A DNA stretch of 64,000 bases, taken from the NCBI RefSeq assembly GCF_009674585.1, contig NZ_WKJP01000006.1, positions 62,001 through 126,000 on the forward strand, read 5' to 3'. The stretch comes from Haloferax marinisediminis (GTDB lineage: Archaea > Halobacteriota > Halobacteria > Halobacteriales > Haloferacaceae). Each line of letters begins with the position of its first letter. The first letter of the stretch is position 1. Shown here piece after piece: positions 1-8,170 of this stretch. The position numbers and the translations under genes are program-made. The notes under the pieces are model-generated. The model worked only from the letters and a program-made list of their open reading frames with translations, was not told the origin of the DNA and searched no databases.

Positions 1-804
1 TTTGAATGTCCGGCGGACGTGTTCACCAGACGTGGCAATCAGTTGTTCGCCAATATCTTTGGTACTGATATCCTCTAAGTCAGCGACGTACGCATTCACA
101 GCGCGAGCGCGCTTGGTGGGTGCACTTTTGATAACCTCGAGGGCCTCCTCGTCGGTGAATTCCTCAGATGACACATTGACGACGTCCCTCATTTTTTCCT
201 CTTCTTGACCGAGACCAGCTTCTTCGATGTATTCGAGAATGAGTTCTTGAGTTCGGGTGTTTTGGTAGTCCTCGTACTGCTCGGGGGTGATTTTGGTATT
301 TCTGACGTCCCGCATGATTTGTGCGGCGTACTCGGGAGTAATACCTGCGACAACTGCAACCTCATCAGGGTGTAGTTCTGGTGCGACCTCCATCGTATTC
401 ACAACGACCTGCTTCCCATTGGTACCGTACGACGGACGCGGCGGGTACGGATCATCTTTTTTCTGGAAACCTAAGTCAAGCATCTCTACGTCACTCTTGA
501 TGCTTGGAGAGAGCTTCTCAAGAGCAGTATTTTGGTCGTCGTGGAAGTGCTCCTCTTGGATTCGGTTGAGGATGTACCGCTGAAGGTCAACATCAAGTGC
601 ACTTTGGACCTCGTATTTCGATATCTCGCCTTCACTGAGTGCCTTCATTATCCGACGGGAGTATTCTTTCCCGCAGTTGAGCAAAGGCTTCAGGTCCATG
701 TAATGAAGTGACGGTTCAACTGCTAATGCGTTGATGATTCTAACTTTTTGTGAGTATGAATCGGGGTCGATGTCCGGTTTGGTGATATCTTTTGAAGAGC
801 TCAT
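1..804 (-). CDS. hypothetical protein, 3' end outside window
   Basis: An open frame runs from an ATG at 804 down to base 1 without a stop, so the gene is cut by the window edge (about 267 residues seen). The protein begins MSSSKDITKPDIDPDSY, is acidic and rich in charged helices, and carries short helix-turn-helix-like stretches (for example LHYMDLKPLLNCGKEYSRRI and VAVVAGITPEYAAQIMRDVR, both of the kind seen when a helix pair recognises DNA). Its ATG overlaps the stop of the preceding gene (TAATG), which indicates translational coupling in one operon. I do not recognise the family; a DNA-binding role is only a guess from the repeated HTH-like segments. Confidence 0.75.
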   Translation of the reverse strand, partial: MSSSKDITKPDIDPDSYSQKVRIINALAVEPSLHYMDLKPLLNCGKEYSRRIMKALSEGEISKYEVQSALDVDLQRYILNRIQEEHFHDDQNTALEKLSPSIKSDVEMLDLGFQKKDDPYPPRPSYGTNGKQVVVNTMEVAPELHPDEVAVVAGITPEYAAQIMRDVRNTKITPEQYEDYQNTRTQELILEYIEEAGLGQEEEKMRDVVNVSSEEFTDEEALEVIKSAPTKRARAVNAYVADLEDISTKDIGEQLIATSGEHVRRTFK

Positions 805-1142
805 TATGTTGGGGGTGTGGTGGTGTCATCTTGTTGGTCAAGGCCATCTGAAGGTGAGGCCTGCCACTCAGTAGTCTCTAAAGTAGTCTCAGTATAGACA
901 AAATGCCCTTCCTCAATTGCCATAGGTTGAGGTGTGATTTCATCGAATTCGATGTCGCATCCGTTGAGCCCCACGTGAACCTTATCAAAGCCTGTGGTGT
1001 GGGTTCGGATATCGTTTGAACTATTGGACCCATCTACACGATAAAGGCACATCCAAACAAGGTTTATTGGTTGAGTGAATCGTGGCTCACTTGCATGGTT
1101 GTAGACCGGGGCTTGTTCACCGGCTGCCGATTTCATCGACAT
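804..1142 (-). CDS. small hypothetical protein upstream of and coupled to the 804-1 gene
   Basis: A 112-residue frame from ATG 1142; a GTG at 1178 would add 12 residues, but the ATG cluster MSMKSAAGEQ looks the better start. The stop codon at 806-804 shares bases with the ATG of the next gene, so the two are co-translated. Sequence features are a modest beta-rich core (QPINLVWMCLYRV, VHVGLNGCDIEF) and an acidic, Thr-rich tail ending in DDTTTPPT. No signal peptide or known domain is visible. Function unknown. Confidence 0.55.
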   Translation of the reverse strand: MSMKSAAGEQAPVYNHASEPRFTQPINLVWMCLYRVDGSNSSNDIRTHTTGFDKVHVGLNGCDIEFDEITPQPMAIEEGHFVYTETTLETTEWQASPSDGLDQQDDTTTPPT

Positions 1143-1699
1143 GATTTTTTGATGAATACCGTACGTTGATGCTGGCACTCAGAACATGCGTAGTCTACCG
1201 ATTTGGAGTAGGATGTCCAAACACTGATAATCGGTGCCATCACACAATTCAGCTCACTAATTGGGACTTAGGTTCTCATAACATATAGTATTCATTGCCA
1301 AAAGCCCCTAAAACGAGTTTTTCCAATTGGTGGCTTAAGTCTACCAAAGGAACCCCACACAAGTAACAAACATCACGACGGCACTCTAGTTTAGAGCCTC
1401 CTTTTCCGGCGTTGTCCGTTGAAAAACAGATGTGGTTGGCGGAAATTATTACTTTACTGGGTTGTGTGAATCACTCACGGGCGCTCGCGTGACTACCTGC
1501 CCACCAATTTGGAAGTAGATAATTCAAGTTTTCAAGGTGTGGATTCTAAACACATCTTGAAGATCGGGGAGTGTTGAAATATAATCAATAGCACATTTCA
1601 GCATAGCCGCTGTTTTTGAATTATACACACCACCGTATCCGGAGAGACAGCAATCAATCACTCGGAGTCAATACGGAGGTCCCCATTTGGCGCAAACTC
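1143..1699. other. intergenic stretch without a convincing gene
   Basis: About 550 bp between divergent genes. No frame with haloarchaeal codon character was found. It probably contains the promoters of the leftward operon and of the rightward gene at 1.74 kb; the palindrome at 1700-1739 is listed separately. Confidence 0.5.
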
Positions 1700-1739
1700 T
1701 TAACCAACAAAGTTGCCTGGTGACACAGTTGTTGGTTAA
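1700..1739. promoter_or_regulatory. 40-bp inverted repeat, copy 1 of 3 (operator candidate)
   Basis: Perfect 11-bp arms TTAACCAACAA (1700-1710) and TTGTTGGTTAA (1729-1739) separated by 18 bp. The right arm ends one base before an ATG (1741) and 28 bp before the TTG that opens the main frame, so a bound protein would sit on the promoter or start region. The same arms recur at 46211-46250 with the same 18-bp spacer and at 51152-51194 with a 21-bp spacer, each just upstream of a gene start. Confidence 0.75.
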
Positions 1740-1740
1740 T

Positions 1741-2455
1741 ATGGGAAGACAAGGTAGCACGACAAGTTGTTCATCGACCACAAGGAAATCCCACCTCTTG
1801 TCCGTGTCATAATGACGGCAATTCATGCCCACGGACAACGAATTCGCGAGTCGGATTCAGTCGGAACACCCCCGGTCTCATTCGACGAGTGGGTGACCAG
1901 CGAAGACATCCACGAACTCTTGACCGATCACAACATCCACGATGCGTACCGGAAGGACGTCAAGGAACTCAGTCAGAACCCGCTTGCAATCTCTCGGAAA
2001 CTCGTGGAATATCCGGGCGTGAAGCATTTCGATATCGATAATTCAGGGCGGAAAACACGTTCAAATTCGGGAACCCGTACCGGAAAGGTGAGAAATTACA
2101 TATAGAAAAACCAGAAGATATCTTCGAATTACCGTGTGTGGCGAACATCGACGAGCACCTCCACGAAGAAAAACCAGTCCGATACGTGCTGTTCACACTC
2201 GCACGACTCCTGTTCAGCCTCGAGAACAACTTCACAATCGACGACCTCGTGTCCCTGTACGAACGGTGGGATTGGCACGACCCAGAGATTACCGAGTACC
2301 AGCTCACCTACGAATTCGATAACGGCTCGAATATCATGCCAATCAGTTGTACCAGTGAGAACGAAGATTGGATGAGTTTCTGCGTTGGCTACGACAACTG
2401 CCCCTACGACATCTACTCTAGTCTGCCATTGAAAGGCGAGATCTTCGACGACTAA
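1741..2455 (+). pseudogene. hypothetical gene split by a frameshift near 2042-2056
   Basis: The first part (from TTG 1767, or from ATG 1741 if a second shift is assumed) reads 112 residues; the second part reads in the next frame from 2042 and ends at 2455. At the junction the first frame drifts into Arg/Ser-rich text after VKHFDIDNSG, while the second frame immediately gives good coding text (NTFKFGNPYRKGEKLHIEKP), so the pieces clearly belonged to one protein of about 230 residues. The N-terminal half is helical, the C-terminal half acidic and aromatic. No known domain recognised. It lies directly behind the palindrome at 1700-1739, suggesting that it is a member of that regulon. No -1 slippery heptamer is visible, so mutation or an assembly indel is more likely than programmed shifting. 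Confidence 0.65.
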
Positions 2456-3082
2456 TACACCTCACATCTTTCAGCACTTCTAACAATCTCTCCATCTCAC
2501 TGACGTAGTTTAGCACTCTACTGGAGTGAACCACTTCCAGGATTTTACGAATTGACCTCGTTGATTTGGTGGTTAATTGAACCAGTATTGTCCAACAGAT
2601 AGCGGCTATCATCGTGGGAAGAACACCCCGATTCATCGAGATAACTAAACATTTCACCTAACAATCAGTGGGCTTTCAATCGTCTGTACAGTGGGATTTC
2701 CTTGATGAGAATCCCTTTGATTCCCACCATTTGCTCTTTACTGACCCCTCTCGAGCGCACCCTTCTCAGGCGAAAATATATCCTCATATTCCCCTCGTTT
2801 TCCTGTGCCTATTCCGCAATTGAGACGGCCCGAATATCGAGCTGTTTTTTCGTTCTTGCTCTGTTGATTTGGTTCGATTTCGCCGGGGTTGTAACACCCA
2901 AAAGAGGGGCCAATTATCAGATTTCGTATGGTAATATTGAGAGGCTCGGATTATTTACGCCAGTCTTGTTCACGAGCATAATATTCTATCCCGAATGAAC
3001 GTATCAGAATACTAATAACACGTATTCTGAGCATACATTGGTAAAGTCCGATTGTGGTATAAGTAGTATATAAACTCCCTTC
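2456..3082. other. A+T-rich stretch without a convincing gene
   Basis: Short open frames exist on both strands but they have unusual amino-acid composition for a haloarchaeon (few acidic residues, many Ile/Phe/Leu/Ser) and no start-region support. I treat the interval as non-coding and part of the repeat-bearing region that follows. Confidence 0.5.
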
Positions 3083-3607
3083 GAGATATGCCCATTATCT
3101 CAAAATCCAACCCCTCTGGACAATGCGTGTTGAGTTCGGAATCTGCGTGATATTGGGGATAGAAGGTCTGGAAACCTATTGTAAGGCGGAATTGAAAATC
3201 TGTCCGAGATACGCGATTTATCTCAAACAACAATTGACACTCATAAACCAAATGCGTACTATTTTATAGGATGGTAAACTTCAATTTTCATTTATATGCT
3301 ATATAAGCATGGTCCGAGTTATCCCCGATATATCAAATGGAATCTCTCACATTTCCCTCGGACAGCAATTACGGTTTTCACACAGAGCGTGCAGTGCCCC
3401 TACCCTTTGAAAACTGGATTGTAAAACACATCCAATGTTAGTCCCCTGACTAGTGCTTATATGTTAATAATTCAGATATCGAGATATCGCCTCAAGTTGG
3501 TAAAGTGCAGTTAACCACCCCCTTGACCCCCTTCTCGTTCGAGATAAACCCATTATCTCGATAATAACGGGGTGAAATAGGGGGTAAAACCCGAGTTAAC
3601 CACCCCC
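3083..3607. repeat. cluster of GAGATA-N7-TATCTC inverted repeats plus a 14-bp direct repeat
   Basis: Three perfect copies of the palindromic pattern GAGATA-N7-TATCTC occur at 3083-3101, 3206-3224 and 3541-3559. A fourth, degenerate copy with identical spacing (GAGTTA-N7-TATATC) lies at 3316-3334, and an isolated GAGATA half-site at 3481. Flanking bases are also similar (C before, AAA after in most copies). The last perfect copy is bracketed by two exact direct repeats AGTTAACCACCCCC at 3509-3522 and 3594-3607. No gene overlaps the cluster. Such spaced dyads resemble iterons, partition sites or multi-operator regions of plasmids; the function is not determined. Confidence 0.65.
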
Positions 3608-3639
3608 TCTTTTGTCGATGTTGTCCCAAAGAACCCCAC

Positions 3640-3890
3640 TCATTGCATTTTGGTTGTGTGGTGGGTGGGGTTCTTTTGCGGGGGTGGTGGGTGCTGGTGG
3701 TGGTTTGTTGTTTTCTCTGTTTTCTGATATGGTGTTTGGGTGTGTGGTGGTCGAGGTGAGGTGGGGAGTGAGCTGGGGTGTGGCCTGGGGTGGTTGGTGG
3801 GCCCGTGTATGTTCTCGATCTTGTGTGAGAGCAGGGGGTTTCTTTGGTGGAGTACTGGGGGTGGGTTCGATTGTTTACCCCTGAGTTCTG
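3640..3890. other. G+T-skewed, G-run-rich segment
   Basis: The plus strand here is almost entirely G and T with many runs of three or more G (GTGGGTGGGG, GCGGGGGTGG, GGGGTGGTTGGTGGG), while the minus strand is correspondingly C+A rich. The open frame on the minus strand would encode a Pro/His/Thr-rich low-complexity peptide unlike haloarchaeal proteins, so I read the segment as non-coding. The runs could form G-quadruplexes on the plus strand. Confidence 0.55.
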
Positions 3891-3910
3891 AGTAGGTTGC
3901 TGGGACTCCA

Positions 3911-4157
3911 GTCGGAGTGACTAGACCGAGTAGCCAGCCGGAGTGGTCAGCCGGAGTGACTAGACCGAGTGGGTAGACCGAGTGGGCAGTCCGAGTGTTG
4001 AGTCGGTTTGGGTAGTCGGAGTCGACAGTCCACCTCACCAGTCGGTTTGGGTAGTCGGTCTGAGCAGTCGGTCTGAGCAGTCGGTTTGGGTAGTCGGTTT
4101 GGGTAGCCGGTCTGGGTAGTTCGAGTCGATAGCCCATCTCATCAGTTGGAGTTCGGA
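3911..4157. repeat. 13-bp tandem repeat array, 19 units
   Basis: Nineteen contiguous 13-bp units, each beginning with G and ending with A, run without a break in phase from 3911 to 4157. Typical units are GTCGGAGTGACTA, GACCGAGTGGGTA, GTCGGTTTGGGTA and GTCGGTCTGAGCA; units 11, 14 and 15 are identical to unit 8, and units 12 and 13 are identical to each other. Units 10 and 18 are divergent but keep the phase. Because 13 is not a multiple of three, the array is unlikely to be selected as protein, although a minus-strand frame happens to stay open across it. Direct tandem arrays next to spaced dyads are common at plasmid origins or centromere-like sites. Confidence 0.85.
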
Positions 4158-4402
4158 TGCGACCTCGTGAATGAGGGGTGGTACAACAGAGCAGTAGTCC
4201 TCGAAAGCCCCTCTCGTGTCGACGCACGCTCAGCGACATATCGACTTCGTCGATAGTGGGCCGCTGAATCGCACGCGACACCTCGAGCCCCTTTCAATCC
4301 ACCCGGTGGTTGGTGTCGCCATCTCTCGACCTCTATTGTCCCCCGGTGAACGCACTATATCCACGACATGGGGGAATGCACGGAAGAGAGACAGAAATCA
4401 CT

Positions 4403-5320
4403 ATGACCAACGAGATTGAGAAATTCCAGACCGACCCGAGCGCAGAGAACTACTACGACCGACTTGGTGTTCCACAAGACGCCGACACGCAGACGATTCG
4501 CAAAGCAGGGAAACTCGCGTGCAAGAGAACTCACCCTGATTCCGGTGGTCGGTTCTCTGGCTGCAAGGAGTTCACTCGAATCACTGCTGCTCGGGATGCG
4601 TTGGAAGATGACGACGAACGCGGACACTACGAGGTATTCCGAGCGAGGTACGGGGCTGCCAAAGGGACGACGATGTACGAACAGTGGGTGCAGCGGGGCC
4701 AGCCCCAGACTCCTGAGACCTGGACTGTTAGCGAATCCGAGCCAACTGACGGGTGTCAAGACACCACCACTGCATCAGCTCCTCGTAGCGTGGGCACTGC
4801 CCAGGGCGTCACTGTTCCCGATACCGAACCAGTCACAGCACCGTACGGATACGTGACTCGACCGTGCCCCGAATGTGGGAGCGAATGCGAAGCCAGTCAG
4901 ATTGGGCGTACTCCCATCGATTGGGTCCCATCCGGTGAGTTCGACGCGTACGAGGAGTACCTCTGTTTGGTGTGCCGCCTCGTTTTCATCGCCCACGTCA
5001 AGTCCGACTCGACTGTGGAGATGACTCTGCACTCTGGGCCTTACGAAGAACCACGACCCGGTGGCGTTGTTCGTCGAGTCACCTCCCTTGGGCGGGAGTT
5101 CCTCGCTCGACTCCTGAACTTGAACGTGCGTCCCGTTCATGGTCTCACCACCGCGTGCTTAATTTGTGTGAACGACTCGCGTGCAGCGAGACCCAGAAGA
5201 CTACAGGCTATTAGGATGCGAGTGCGGGATCGGTTCCGGAACCACATCCGGTGCTTCGTCTTGGTCTCGTCAATTTCAACTCACCAATCGAGAGTTCAGA
5301 CATTGCCGTCGGTACGGTGA
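4403..5320 (+). CDS. J-domain protein with zinc-ribbon-like segment
   Basis: The frame is open from 4310, but the J domain fits best with the start MTNEIEKF at 4403. Residues about 15-75 form a J domain: YYDRLGVPQDAD, a basic helix, the diagnostic HPD tripeptide (THPDSGG) and a third helix with AARDALEDDDERGHYEVF. J domains stimulate the ATPase of Hsp70/DnaK; this protein lacks the Gly/Phe and CxxCxGxG regions of true DnaJ, so it is a J-domain adaptor. Around residue 155 there is a CPECGSEC motif followed by CLVC, a likely zinc ribbon. The last 60 residues are basic and less convincing and may be read-through of an older gene end. The target process is unknown. Confidence 0.75.
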   Translation: MTNEIEKFQTDPSAENYYDRLGVPQDADTQTIRKAGKLACKRTHPDSGGRFSGCKEFTRITAARDALEDDDERGHYEVFRARYGAAKGTTMYEQWVQRGQPQTPETWTVSESEPTDGCQDTTTASAPRSVGTAQGVTVPDTEPVTAPYGYVTRPCPECGSECEASQIGRTPIDWVPSGEFDAYEEYLCLVCRLVFIAHVKSDSTVEMTLHSGPYEEPRPGGVVRRVTSLGREFLARLLNLNVRPVHGLTTACLICVNDSRAARPRRLQAIRMRVRDRFRNHIRCFVLVSSISTHQSRVQTLPSVR

Positions 5321-5479
5321 GTTTGGTTCTTATTGCTGTTAATTTCACTCGTGCGAACATACTTATTTGACCTCTCACTACCCCGGATTGAGAACTCCAA
5401 AACACGGGAATCTGCCTTCTCAGTGCGGTCTCAAACCAGATCACGTGTTTCTGTTGAGTGACAACGATATTCAAAAAGT

Positions 5480-5707
5480 ATGAAATCATCATCCACACCC
5501 GAAGTTCACAATCAACTCCGAATACACCTCGCGCAGGCGCTGACTCGGAGTGACTCACCCGTCGTCACAGACCACATCAACGCAGCACTAACACTGTGCG
5601 ATGAATTATTCAATGAGGGGCTACACGAATGCCAAGTATGCGGTCGAATCGGTCTCACAGAACGGATTGCAGTACACACCTGCAAAGAACAAAGTCAAGA
5701 CCTGTAA
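5480..5707 (+). CDS. small zinc-finger protein
   Basis: A 75-residue protein from ATG 5480. The C-terminal half holds CQVCGRIGLTERIAVHTC, a CxxC...HxC arrangement seen in many tiny haloarchaeal zinc proteins; the N-terminal half is helical (VHNQLRIHLAQAL). Such proteins are cytosolic and are thought to be regulators or adaptors, but no specific role can be assigned here. It stands alone between non-coding DNA and a convergent gene. Confidence 0.7.
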   Translation: MKSSSTPEVHNQLRIHLAQALTRSDSPVVTDHINAALTLCDELFNEGLHECQVCGRIGLTERIAVHTCKEQSQDL

Positions 5708-5780
5708 CGATTCGTGGTTGGCCTTTTGGGTAACGATACTCCTCATCTTGGACGCTAATCTCGTTGGGTAGAACCGACAG

Positions 5781-6410
5781 TCAGTTCGAGGGTTTTGCAG
5801 ATTCTACTTCGTACCCCACAAGTGCTTCGAAGATGTGGTCGTAGAGTGCCAATTCCTCTTCGGGTGAATCAACAGACCGTTTCGAAGTCCCTTCAGTTCG
5901 GGCAATTTCTCGGAGGACACACAATCCGAAAGCGAACTCACTTCGGTTGAACACCTGATACAGAGAGACATCAGCTGCGTCTGCAAGTTTGTGTTGCCAG
6001 CACCACCGGGTTTGATTCTCTTGGGAGCTCCGCACTGCAACCAGAACGTGCTCAGCTGAGAAGCGGCCTTCGTACACGTTTTCAGGGTCGTCTGCTGGCC
6101 AGAATCGAATGGACTCGGGCATCAGTACGGGGACACGCGACGTATCATTATGATCAACCGTTCGTTCAAGCTCAAACACGTCTTCAGCGTCGCCTACTGA
6201 CTCTTCAGTTGCAACGAGTTTCATGAGTTTTCCTTCGGGCGTTAGTTCGTACTTCACCGTGAGTCGAGAGTTTTTTTCGACGCCAGAGAAATCAGTCACC
6301 CAATCTGTTTCTTCCACAATGCCGCGGTATTTCGGTAGCTCAATACTAGCGGGGAGGCTTACCGGTCGTGGTTCAGTATTCGAGTTTTGTGTGGTCTCTT
6401 TGTTGAACAC
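5781..6410 (-). CDS. hypothetical protein, 209 residues
   Basis: Acidic protein starting MFNKETTQNSNTEPRP at 6410. It has a beta-rich first half (SRLTVKYELTPEGKLMKLVA, then SIRFWPADDPENVYEG) and a helical second half ending with an acidic helix (EEELALYDHIFEALVGYEV). No transmembrane segment, signal peptide or known motif is visible. It converges with the small zinc-finger gene. Function unknown. Confidence 0.65.
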   Translation of the reverse strand: MFNKETTQNSNTEPRPVSLPASIELPKYRGIVEETDWVTDFSGVEKNSRLTVKYELTPEGKLMKLVATEESVGDAEDVFELERTVDHNDTSRVPVLMPESIRFWPADDPENVYEGRFSAEHVLVAVRSSQENQTRWCWQHKLADAADVSLYQVFNRSEFAFGLCVLREIARTEGTSKRSVDSPEEELALYDHIFEALVGYEVESAKPSN

Positions 6411-6872
6411 GATTACATCAACAGATGATTATTCATTAGGTGTTGCCCGTGCACAGGTTCTCTGAGTCTAAAATAGCCAAAGATGGATCAGGAGCACTCA
6501 ACAATAACCAATTCAATTTACGTCGTAATGCAGTCACTGCATATCGGACTCAAATCTTTGGGTTGCTCGACTCCCATTCTCACTCTGAGTCATGTGCGCA
6601 GCAGCTCCACCCGCTGCCCAGCGTAAATTGCCTCAGGGCACCGCCTTGATTTTTCTGTGGATTCATTCGTGGTCGTTCATTTTATCTAGATATCGATATA
6701 CAGTATAGGTACGGCAGAACCGAGCACAGTCGCTCTCAAAACGAGAGCACCCGTGCTGGAACCACGAGTGCTCGGGGCTGTCAGCGACAACACCCATGAA
6801 ATACATAGAGATATCTCTAGAAAAGCGTACTGCACTCAAAACCACCTTTGACGCACTATCAAAGGTACCACA
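6411..6872. promoter_or_regulatory. intergenic region with a perfect 14-bp palindrome
   Basis: About 460 bp without a convincing gene. At 6806-6819 lies the palindrome TAGAGATATCTCTA, about 53 bp before the GTG start of the DUF7344 regulator gene. It contains GAGAT/ATCTC, the same half-site letters as the spaced dyads at 3.1-3.6 kb but without the 7-bp spacer. It is a plausible operator for the downstream regulator. Confidence 0.45.
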
Positions 6873-7259
6873 GTGAGCGAAGAAAGCCACAACGTAAGCG
6901 CTCTATCCGCTCGTGAAGTCGAGCCAGAACTCGACGCTATCTTCGAGTTGTTTTGTGAGGAACGCCGCCGCCTCATCGTCGGCCTCGTTGCAGTGCATCC
7001 CTCAGGACTGACGCTCGATGAGCTCGCGACAATTATCGCGATACTTGAGCCAAAACGTGACCACAACAAGACAGCACACACAAATGACATCCGGCAGAAG
7101 CTCAAAAACCATGCCAGCAAGCTCAGTGCTCATGGCATCATTGAGTACGACGATTCAGCAGTGAAACCAGGACCAGCATTCGAGAATATGCACCAGTCAG
7201 TCTCAGATATCACGATTGATTGGGTACACGGTCAGTTTGGTGACGAGCAACAGGAGTAA
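6873..7259 (+). CDS. DUF7344-type winged-helix regulator
   Basis: A 128-residue protein from GTG 6873. The segment AIFELFCEERRRLIVGLVAV followed by GLTLDELATIIAI and a second helix with a Lys-rich turn matches the DUF7344 pattern: a short winged helix found in many haloarchaeal genomes, often in mobile regions. The region LSAHGIIEYDD would be the wing and the last helix. Likely a cytoplasmic DNA-binding regulator; the target is not known. It converges with the next regulator gene, leaving only 13 bp between them. Recognition is from memory of the family pattern. Confidence 0.7.
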   Translation: MSEESHNVSALSAREVEPELDAIFELFCEERRRLIVGLVAVHPSGLTLDELATIIAILEPKRDHNKTAHTNDIRQKLKNHASKLSAHGIIEYDDSAVKPGPAFENMHQSVSDITIDWVHGQFGDEQQE

Positions 7260-7272
7260 CCACTGAACCCAC

Positions 7273-7689
7273 CTAGAACGAGGGTCTCTCGGCGTTCTCA
7301 GCCGCTCGGATTTCTTCGGATCGTTCGACTTGCTCAAGCAGATTCTTGTAAGGCACTGGCCCGAACACATTGAGTTGGTCGAACAACTCTCGGGCCTCCT
7401 CAGTAAGTCGATAGTATCGATAGGAGTCACCGCGGTTCAGTCCCTCTCGTTGTTTTGACGCTGAGTCAATGAGGCCGCACTCCTCGAGCCTCACTAAGTG
7501 TCGACTCAGAGTTGCCTCGGAAATGCCGGGGTTGTAGTATTTGATTTCTTTCCGGCTTGGCGCATCTTTCGGGTGCCCAACGATCGTTCCGATGATGTTC
7601 TTCCGGCCCACATGATCAAGTACCCCCATTGTTTTGAAGGGATCCAACTGGTCATGCTCCGTGTGCGAAAATTGGTCGAAAGGATTCAT
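7273..7689 (-). CDS. winged-helix transcriptional regulator
   Basis: A 138-residue protein when started at ATG 7689 (MNPFDQFSH). The frame stays open to 7761, but that extension would overlap a 26-bp palindrome, so the internal ATG is preferred. The core is an ArsR/MarR-like winged helix: RKNIIGTIVGHP, then SEATLSRHLVRLEECGLID as the recognition helix region, and a wing with SYRYYRLTEEARELFDQL. A C-terminal coiled helix follows. It probably represses its own promoter through the palindrome at 7718-7743. Its ligand is unknown. Confidence 0.8.
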   Translation of the reverse strand: MNPFDQFSHTEHDQLDPFKTMGVLDHVGRKNIIGTIVGHPKDAPSRKEIKYYNPGISEATLSRHLVRLEECGLIDSASKQREGLNRGDSYRYYRLTEEARELFDQLNVFGPVPYKNLLEQVERSEEIRAAENAERPSF

Positions 7690-7717
7690 TAGAGTCACGA
7701 GGATACCCGTAGCAATA

Positions 7718-7743
7718 ACCATTTTCAAATATGTGAAAATGGT
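7718..7743. promoter_or_regulatory. perfect inverted repeat upstream of the winged-helix regulator
   Basis: Arms ACCATTTTCA (7718-7727) and TGAAAATGGT (7734-7743) are exact complements with a 6-bp A+T-rich centre. The site ends 28 bp upstream of the regulator's ATG at 7689, the usual place for a haloarchaeal TATA/BRE region, so autorepression is the simplest reading. Confidence 0.7.
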
Positions 7744-7785
7744 CTGCGCTCGTTGCCCCACCTCTATACCGTTGCCGTCAGTTAT

Positions 7786-7803
7786 CCACGACTGAAGTCG
7801 TGG
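7786..7803. mobile_element. relic of an IS200/IS605 (IS1341-type) element end
   Basis: CCACGACT-GA-AGTCGTGG is a perfect 8-bp hairpin followed by GCTTCCTCCTC. This hairpin and its trailing sequence are, from memory, very common at the end of haloarchaeal IS605/IS1341-type tnpB elements. No tnpA or tnpB frame is present nearby, so only the end remains. Confidence 0.5.
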
Positions 7804-7911
7804 GCTTCCTCCTCGAATTAATGTGACCGCTCCCCCGATTGGAATCCTACTGCGGGATAAACGTGTTCCATACTATCTCGATGCATCAATCTTGATCACG
7901 ACCTCGGAACC

Positions 7912-8121
7912 GTGATTTTAGAATCCTTCCCCCCATGTCATTTACATTTTCATAACGAACCCGAGTACGTCCTCCAAATTGAGTTAACTAAGCCGAATCG
8001 ATACTTCGCAATTCTCAAAGCTATCGTTGCAGGGGATACCACATCAAATGAAATCACAAAGATGGTTGGAATCGACAGAAAACAGATATCGACCTACACT
8101 TCTAAATATCAATTGAAATAA
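7912..8121 (+). pseudogene. fragment of an archaeal-type AAA ATPase (C-terminal winged-helix part)
   Basis: The 69-residue frame contains YFAILKAIVAGDTTSNEITK followed by VGIDRKQISTYTSKYQ. This resembles the winged-helix segment after the AAA core in archaeal ATPases of the PF01637/DUF234 group, where text such as Y..IL.AIA.G..T..EIA is typical. No Walker motifs or C-terminal nuclease-like part is present, so this is a remnant rather than a working gene. Confidence 0.5.
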
Positions 8122-8156
8122 GTTCGTCACAAATTATATCAGTGTCAATTGATATT
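8105..8156. promoter_or_regulatory. 12-bp perfect inverted repeat before the helicase operon
   Basis: AATATCAATTGA (8105-8116) and TCAATTGATATT (8145-8156) are exact complements separated by 28 bp, ending 14 bp before the ATG of the helicase gene. A further nested dyad ATATCA/TGATAT lies at 8136-8155. The location suggests a double operator controlling the 8171-12629 operon. Confidence 0.55.
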
Positions 8157-8170
8157 CTGGTTTCAATCGA

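Noticed and set aside
2418-3251. Short frames on both strands between 2.4 and 3.25 kb
   Set aside because: A+T-rich, poor in acidic residues, no recognisable motif and no start context; treated as non-coding.
3640-4281. 213-residue minus-strand open frame across the 13-bp repeats
   Set aside because: The repeat unit is not a multiple of three, the peptide is Pro/His/Thr-rich low complexity and unlike acidic haloarchaeal proteins, so the open frame looks accidental.
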